DNA from: Phoronis australis
Lineage: Eukaryota; Phoronida; Phoronidae
Direction: 5' to 3'
Assembly: GCA_002633005.1 (NCBI GenBank)
Contig: NMRA01000014.1
Span: 1,336,838 to 1,400,837, forward strand
Length of the DNA: 64,000 nt
Shown here: positions 54,201-63,200 of the stretch, piece after piece
How the letters are laid out: each line of letters starts with the position of its first letter
Numbering within the stretch: position 1 is the stretch's first letter
The notes under the pieces: model-generated
The model's input: the letters and a program-made list of their open reading frames with translations, nothing else
The model's database searches: none
Told to the model about the DNA's origin: nothing
Program-made: the position numbers and the translations under genes

Positions 54201-57200
54201 TATTTTTGATTCTGTTTTTGATATCTGCCTCATTTGTCTGTATCCATCAAACTGCTCAAAAGATCGTTAATTTGAAGATTTGTTTGTGCTGAGAAGACTA
54301 CATCTGAAGTGATTTTCGGATGAGCCTGATTATTGTGGTCCCTCCTAGGGGCAATTTTGTTTTTTGCATATTTGCAACTGTATTTCCTTAACCCCTTGCA
54401 GGGTCTTTGTGAAATTCGACATGTGTTTTTCTTTCAATGTAATAATGAATGGGCTATTCGGACTCTGCTATGACTCCTTGTGGCAGTTTTAGTTTTCTTT
54501 ATGTTCACCTCGAGTCTATATCTGTAAACCTTCTTGCCAGAATTTTGTGAAATTTGGCAATCCGTTTTCTATTAAAAAGCCAACAACACTATTATTTTCA
54601 TGTGCATTATACATATTCTGACCTTTTTGTTATCTCTGAATCTAAAATGCTCAAAAGATCATTTGTTCTATAAATACACCTTTTTGACTCAAGATTATGG
54701 CAACTCCGTGAATGAAAGGACTGTGAATTGTATCTTCATATACGAAACTGCACATGCCTGTTGGGAGATTTGATTTGAGTGACAGCGCTTTAACCTTTGA
54801 ACTTGGATTAGTAGTAAAGTAGATAAATAGTAATTTGGATAAATAGTAAAATAGATAAATAGTAAACAAAGTTCTCCGTGGTTGAAGGTGGTTCTTTTTT
54901 CTCACTACACATATTTTTTGTAATTGAAGTTCCCTGAGAATGAAGATGTTTTGCTAGAAGTGGAATATTGGAAAAAAAGCCATTTTTTGTGAACAAAATT
55001 TGTGAAAGTCCCTTGAGATGTAAAAGCATTACCATCCTTTTTCAATCTTGAACTGTTGCCAAATAAGCTGACAACTCAGGCCAGGAAACGCATTCATGTG
55101 CCATCTTAATTGAATTCACAATTTTAGGGTTTGCCAACCTCAATAAGCCCTTGTGGCATTTTGTTGAGTTATTAATCAGGTTTCAGTGTTCTTGTTTGTA
55201 ACGGACTATCCTATCATGGTAAGCAATACCGTGAGACTGATTTTATGTGAGTAAGGGCTTATTTGATTTTTGTGTTTTGCCAGTTAAAAAGGGCGAAATG
55301 CATCTCGTTCTTTAACTTTTGCTCTTTGCTGCATTTGTTTCACACAGATCAGGTGATGAAATTTTGCTGAAATTTGCCCAGCAAAGCATTTTTATGCGCC
55401 CACATATTTGTGGACGCATTATGCCGTCATCTCCGTCCGTCCGTCCGGGCGGCGTCCGGCGTCCGCTGCTCTATCTCCAAAACCCTTTGACATACGTTCA
55501 TGAAATTTGGCACATATGTTCCATTCATGAATGGGACGGCATGTGGGAACTTTCGGACGGATCCGACTACCGGTGTGTCCCCTAGTGGCAATTTTAGTTT
55601 TTTACGCTTACCTTTGTATCTTCAAAAGTCCTGAACGGATTTTCATGAAATTTGGTATGTGGCACCTATTAGTGAGATGACGCTATCCTCCCGTTTTCAC
55701 ATGGTTTTGACATAGTTTGCGCCACCCAGTGGCCATTTTTAGTGTTTTCGAGTCTGTTTTTGCGCGAGGTGACGGTATCCTTTCGTTTTCAGATGGATTC
55801 GACATAGTTTGCGCCACCTAGTGGCCATTTTTACTGTTTTCGTGTACGTATTTTTGCGTCCACCCCTCTGTCAACCAAACCGCTCAAAAGATGATTGTGA
55901 AAATTGGCATGTATGTGCTTACTATAAAGAAGACAGCTGACAATGATTTTCAGATGATTTGGACTACTGTGGCGCCTCCTAGTGGCAGTTTTGTTTTTTT
56001 TTACGCCTATGCCTGTATCTCCTAAACCGTTCGCAGGATCTTTACGAAATTTAATAAGTGTATTATGATGTTAACAACAGACGATGACGACTTTTGGACG
56101 GATCCGCCTACCAGTGTGCCCCCTAGTGGCAATTTTTTTTTTACGTATACCTCTGTATCTTCACAAGTCCTTAACAGATTTTCATGAAATTTGGTATGTA
56201 GGCACCTATTAGTGCAATGACGCTATCCTCCCGTTTTCGGATGGATTCGACCTAGTTTGCGACACCCAGCGGCCATTTTTACTGTTTTTGAGTCTGTTTT
56301 TGGCGTCCACCCCTCTATCAACCAAACCGCTCTAAGTATGATTGTGAAAATTGGCATGTATGTTCTTACTATGAAGAGGACGGTTGACGCTGAATTTCCC
56401 ATGACTTTGATTACTGTGGCTCCTCCTAGTGGCATTTTTTTTGCGCCCATGGCTGTGTCTCCCAAACCGTTTGCAGGATCTTTACTAAATTTAGCAAGTG
56501 CATTTATGTGATGTTGACAACGGACGATGACAACTTTAGGATCATTCTGACTACCGGTATGCCTCTAGTGGCAATTTAAGTATTTTACATTGACCTCTGT
56601 ATTTTCATAGGTCTTCAGGTGTATACTTTGTGTTACTTCGTGACTATGAAGGAAAAGTTCCAACGAAGTATAAATTTGTTTCCGGCATTCTAATGCTGTG
56701 CTAATCTCGTATCTTGGTAAATTTGTTTTTAATTCTATGTTTCTGTGGTGCTTTAAGCAACTGATGTATAGGATGTGCTTGCATTATGAAGGTCACTCAC
56801 ATTTTGCCCCTAGCCTATTGAGACAATGACCATGCCTTTCCATTTTGCAAAGCACAACGTACTACATATATGCCCTCTACTGGCCACTTTATGGTACCAA
56901 TAAACAACCCTAGAAGGATACCGTATACGGTGCAATTGTGGGCACATTTCAACGCTCTGCGTTGCTCTTGTTTTGCTTCATTTAGACTTTTGATTAGTAC
57001 TTTTGGTTGTCATGTAGGCACAACTAACTTAATAACTACATTGCATTCTTTCTAGGTTCTTTCTATCCAGCCAAGTCCTGCAGTGACCTGCGTCACAATG
57101 ACCTGCCATCAGGAAGATATTATATTGACCCTGACAGTATTGGGGAAGGCAACGAAACCAATGTTCAAGAGTGTGACTTCCAAGAAGGTGCTCGTCAACT

Positions 57201-60200
57201 TGCATCACTTTTTATGCATCCTCAGTCTTTTAACCACTGTTTAATAGAACAAGGAAACAATAACAATATTTGGTCTGAATGATTTTATTGCTATGTGGTA
57301 TCAATATTTTTGAAAGTAAGGTAGCAAATGGATAAACACTGTATGGTCCTTTAATACACAAAGGTTGTGTTTTCCAGTATTTTAATTGAGATGCAGTGCT
57401 CCTGGCTCTGCTATAGTTGGTGTACTTTGCATAGTCTGTTGATTGTGTATAAGAATTATTTATGCAGAATTGATTAAACACACAACACTTGTCGTTATTG
57501 ACAATCTTTATTTTGTTTTGTTCTTATGTTCGGAATAAAACTCTACACTCAATGGAACATTGATAAAGTAACTGACCAAGAGACATTATTTATATGTATA
57601 TCTAGAAATATTTTCTGGTTTTAGGCAATGGTTGTCAGCCTTCCTGGTTTTGGTCCACTGACCGTTGCTATAAGTTCCACACGGGTTCCAAGACATTCAC
57701 TGATGCCCAAACGTACTGTGAAAGTCATCAGTCTCACGTGGTCACCATCTCTTCAGCGACTGAGAACTCTGCCATGACAAGCATCATGCATTCATCTCCC
57801 TATCTAGAGGTGCTCCACGCCTGGTTTATTGGCGCCTACGACCCATTCGGGTTCTCTCTCAACTTCACTTGGTCAGACGCGAGTCTATGGTCTTACAGCC
57901 GCATGTATTACTATGTAAATGCTGGTGCTCGGTGCACATATATGGACAAGTGGGGCAACTGGGGAATTATCTCCTGTGCTACCATGTTACCCTTCATATG
58001 TGAGACAGAGACGGGAATGTCTGGCTGTGGACTGGCACCGATGGTGGCGCCAATATATGAGAACTATACCGACAACACAGGTACACTGTGTATTGAGACA
58101 TGCAGGGCTCTCAACTCATTGTACGCTGCTGCCACGTCTTATGGATGCTACTGTGTGGACACTGCCAATGCCACAATGAATTCGACGTATTGCCTGTCTT
58201 GTCCTGGCAATGAGAGGCAGAGGTGTGGGAGCACAGCGGGATGGGCGTACTTCTACCAGATTGGTGAGTGGGCAAGGTGATATTACTCGGTGGAGTCCTG
58301 TATTTTGACAGGTAACTCATACATAACAATAGGGGTCATAAGTCCTTACCTATGTACCCGTTGCATTAGCAGCTGTAACAAGTGTACAACACATCAGAGC
58401 TTCTGATTGAAAAATGCACAACTGTGGTTTTGTTTGCCTTTGGCATATTCATTGCATAATCGTGTAATGAACACAGGGAATTGTAAGTAGTGTTGGTCTA
58501 TGTTAAATTTGGGTCTTAGTTAAATAATGTCTCTGTTTTTGTTGTATTTTTTGTTTTTCCTTTCAAGCGAAATATCCCCTACTGGCTGATAGCTGTGAGT
58601 CACTCTATCTGAAAGGTGTTCGTCGCAGTGGTGTCTACACCATTGACCCAGATGGCTCTAGTGGGCCCAGCCAGTCATATAATGTCACATGCACCATGGC
58701 AGGTGGGTGATCCCTCCAGAGGTGGGGACAGGTATTGAGCATAAAGCTAGTGTCTCAGTTGAGGGCATTTTAATACTCAGAAGACAGTGTGCTCAAATTT
58801 GTGCCTTTGTTATAAGTCATGAATACCCTTGTAAGCCCAAACAGGAGTAGAGTGGGGAACTGTGTTAAAATGGTCATCAACCATGTCAACCTACATGTCT
58901 TATAGTTAATAACATTAGACTTCTGAATGATTGTCAATTTTATGCACCCTCATACACACATTACCATCATATCTGTCTGGGTGTCTGGCATCAAATTTCA
59001 TAGACACCAAGCAAAAGATTTGCAACTACACAGTCTGCTTAGAACAGAACAGGTCCACATGCCAACTGCTGGTTTGAAAAGTTCTTGCTCCCAAAAATGA
59101 ATTGTTGTCAAAGAACGTTTGATTCAGAAGATGCCCTATATAAAATATGCTCGATTTGTGAACAGCATGGATCCTTTTATTTAAGATGAAACAACAGGGT
59201 GTCCGAGTAACTACATTGGTTGGCGTGGCAACTGCTACCTGTTTTCTATGAGCCCCAAAACCTGGATTGATGCCAATGATGCGTGTATTGCTGATGGAGG
59301 ATCTTTGGCACCAATGCTCACGTCACACGAGGCAAACTTCATCACGACAACTATCAAAGGTAGGATGGGAGTGGCTCATTAATTCGTATATTTCGTAGTT
59401 GCTGCAACAATAAAACTAATATGGAGTTGGAAATGTCACATAAGAGAGTCCAGATGGTAAGAAGCCATCAGTCACTCAGCAGAAACCCCATTGGGTCTCT
59501 GTGGAAACCCCATTGGGTCTCTGTGGAAACCCCATTGGGTCTCTGTGGAAACCCCATTGGGTCTCTGTGGAAACCCCATTGGGTCTCTGTGGAAACCCCA
59601 TTGGGTCTCTGTGGAAACCCCATTGGGTCTCTGTGCTGTCTGTTCCACTGCATTGAACCTTTCTAGGCAGAGCTCTATTGATGCAAGAATCTTGTGGGGG
59701 AGGTAATGTGATCACATGCTTCACTTCTGTCAGTTCACTATTAATGTGACAGTCATTCTCTTAATTGCTCTGAAGATGTCACTAGTTTATACATTTGGTC
59801 AGTACAAGTCAGACGTGATTACAATAACGACCTTCTGTAATCACTAGGAAATGGTAAAGACTATCACTGTGGTGTATCTTTAAATAGTTTGTTTTGTTTT
59901 TGTCATTTATTTCATCTTCTTTGACATTGCCATTGAACATGCCATTTTTACCTATATGTCAAGTACTTAGGTTGTAATGACCTTTGAACTGTCACCCTCC
60001 TCTACTTTGTTTACTGATGTGTAGTTTGTAAATAGCCGTGAGATTTACTCTCTTTGTCTTTGACCAGGTCTTAAGTCATTCAGTGAGGGCGCCACATGGC
60101 TTATAGGTTCCAGCGAACCAGAGAACCATGAGGTTCACACTTGGGTCAGTGGACAACTCCTTGTCACTCAGTACACTGGCTTCAATAATGTGTACGGTAA

Positions 60201-63200
60201 AGGATGTAAACAGCTACAGAGGGCGTCATCGTTTAATAGCTTGGTGGATGAGCACTGCCAGGGTGTTAATAAAACGGGGAACTATGTTTGCAAGATTGAT
60301 ATGTTAGGTGAGTCCTGTGTGTTCTATGCAAAGTTGACAATGTTAAGTGAGTCCTATTTATGTTATACAAAAATGACAAGTTAGGTGAGTGTTATCTATA
60401 TAATACAAGAATTGACATTAGGTGAGTCTTATGTATATTATATAAAATTAACACGTTAGGTTACATTTTGAAAGGCAAAGATCTAAGGAAGGAAACCTTG
60501 GTTAATACATGCTGTAGTGCATAAAAATGTGTTACTTACTTTTTGTGTCAGTGAAATGAGTTTAATATTGTGTTAAGGACTGCTGCCAGGGATTGGAATT
60601 TTCCTCTTTAAGAGGATATCCTTTTTTTGTTTCGATTTCCTTAAGGTTTCCTGCTTTCATCTCATTTTTATCGTTATTTTGACTTTATTTATATGCAAAA
60701 AAGTTTATTTCACTTAAATTTTACTACACAAAAAATATTTCTATTACACAAGCCTATTTATTTGTGGAACGACACATCACCTGGAAAATTTTCCTCTTTT
60801 TTGTTATTGGTCATTCCAAGCCCTGTCTTGTAAGACTTGTTACCAATGAAGTGTTTGGCGTTTCAGAGTTTGTTGGCTGTCTGTCATTACCGACTCACTA
60901 CCAAGTACGGTACGATCCGTATCACCGACTTACCAACACACATTGTCGTGAGCTCTGTAGGGGGCGCAACCATCTGTACGCTGGCTCAGTTAAGGATGTT
61001 TGCTACTGTCTAAATCAAACAGAAGTGGATAGTCTTACAAAGCAAACCAATATGTCGGCGTGTTCCTATCCTTGCCCAGCCAACCCCTACCAAAGGTGTG
61101 GTGGACCCGCTGCCATGACGACCTACTTTGTTGGTAAGATCTTTGAGATCATTGTTAAATACAGTACTTAGCCTTGCACTGTAAATTGATTTACAGCAGT
61201 TGGTTATAAGAAAGTGAAATGACTTGCTTACTCATCAATTTCTCAAGGTCTATCAATCAAAATTGGTTCATGTCTCCTCACGTAGGATTGATGCTCCTCT
61301 GTCAAAGGGTAGCATGCTGCAAGTCGATCTTCATTCATGTTTTGCATAGGCCAAGCCATGGGCATTCAGCATTTGACCAGGGTTTAGGGCTAACCCAAAT
61401 CCAAACTCCTTTACAAGGAGATGTGGTACCCCCTACTGGCATTTTTGTTTGACAGATTTTCATGAAATCTGACAATTAGGTTTCTATTAACGAGACAATG
61501 GCCTGCTGTCATTTTTAAACTGATTCAACGTATTTTGTGCTACGTAATGGACATTTTTATTAATTTACAATTTTTTGGAATCCGCTTCTTATTTGCCAAA
61601 CTGCACCAAGGTTCATATGCAGACGTGTTCTTGCTATGAAAACTATTGATTTTCAGTTGTGTTTGACTGCTGTAGTGCCCCCTAGTGGCAATTTTGTTGC
61701 TTGCGTTAGCAGCTGGATCTCCTCATTCCCTTGGAGGATCTTTGTTTTTCTAAGAATGTGGCAACAGACAATGGCTGTCGTGCAGATCTGACTACAGCTT
61801 TGCCCCCTTGTGACAATTTTTTGTTCACATTTGTCTCTGTACTTGAGTTCTTTCAAAGATCGAATGTCATGAAATTTGGCAAAAGGGTATCTATTAAGTA
61901 AGTGACAACTTTTTCTTTTGGATGGATTAGATTTTTTGTCCACTACTTATTGGCCATTTTTTGCTATTTTTGGCATCAGCCTTTCTATCTTACAAACTTT
62001 ATTAATTTGCCTTATTAAGAAAGTTGGCAGATGTTTCAACAGCATGACTGACATTGGTTTTTGAATGGGTCTGTCTGTACAGTGGTACGCCTTTAAGTTA
62101 TCGTTTTTTCATCCACATCTGTATCTCCCAAACCACTTGCAGAATCTTTTTGAAGTATTGTCTACATATTACAAGTGCTTGGTGCCTATCTGACTACCGT
62201 TGTGCCTCATAGTACCAATTTTATTTTAACGTTTGCCTTTGTATCTTTGGAGTTCTTAAATGGATTTTCATGTAATTTTGCAAATAAGCTTTTGTGAAGA
62301 AGACGACGAGACCTTTCCATATTTGTACAGGTTCAACATATTCTGTTCTACCCAATGGCCATTTTTGATACTAATAAACATCTCTAAAAGCATACCGTTT
62401 GCGGTGCAGTCATGGTTGCATTTCAGCACTTTGCTTTGCTCCTGTTTAATGGTCCATAGGTTGAAGAGTTTTGATTATTGCTCAAAACACTATTAAAATG
62501 TAATACTTTGTTAAACCATTTGATTGAGAGTAGGCAGAAATATGCAAAATACAAATCTGATCTTTTGGCCTCAGAGTACTTTCATTCGTATCAAAATAAT
62601 TTATTCCCTGACAGAGCTACAAATTGGTAAACTGTTTTAGGTGTTGCCAGGTCTCTGATATCTTTAAACAGTCTCAATAGACACAGTTATATGTCTGTGT
62701 GCTTCCACGATTTTCTGGTACCTTCTAATTGATGTAATAGTGATTTTTTTTCAAGAATTTAAGATGTACGAGAAAACATTTGGGACTAAAAGGATCAGAC
62801 TTTAAGTTGTTTCTTCCTGAGTACTGAAGTTATGTTCGTCTTATAGGTTCAACATGTGCTCCAGGCTGGGCTCACAATAAAGGACAGTGCTACTTGAAAA
62901 GTAGTGGGACGGTGGGCAAGTTTTATCAGCAAAAGGAATACTGTTTACAGCAGGCTCTCTTAAGTAACGTAGCCAGTGTTGACAGCATGGATGAGAATCG
63001 TTACCTCGCCAGCTTTGGGTAGGTTCTAGTGTTGAGTTAGGTGATCAAGTTGTTTTTGTGACTGAGCAGAAAACCAGCACATTCTGTTCAACAGACAGAC
63101 AGACAGACTCTGTTCCACATTTTGCCATTCACTACTTAATGCACATAGTGTGATGATGGTTTTTGAGAGAAACTTTTTCACTTATTTTCGTTTTTGGTTT

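Larger units (their letters stand above)
53878..57055 (+). other. intron 30 (3.2 kb), mostly repeat family 1
   Basis: It holds a decayed family-1 copy (53890-54660) and the full copy 4 (55395-56972). Between them lies plain AT-rich DNA. Confidence 0.55.

Noticed and set aside
59421-59724. Repetitive open frames over the 22-bp array
   Set aside because: Pure minisatellite translation in both strands; no splice signals and no domain.
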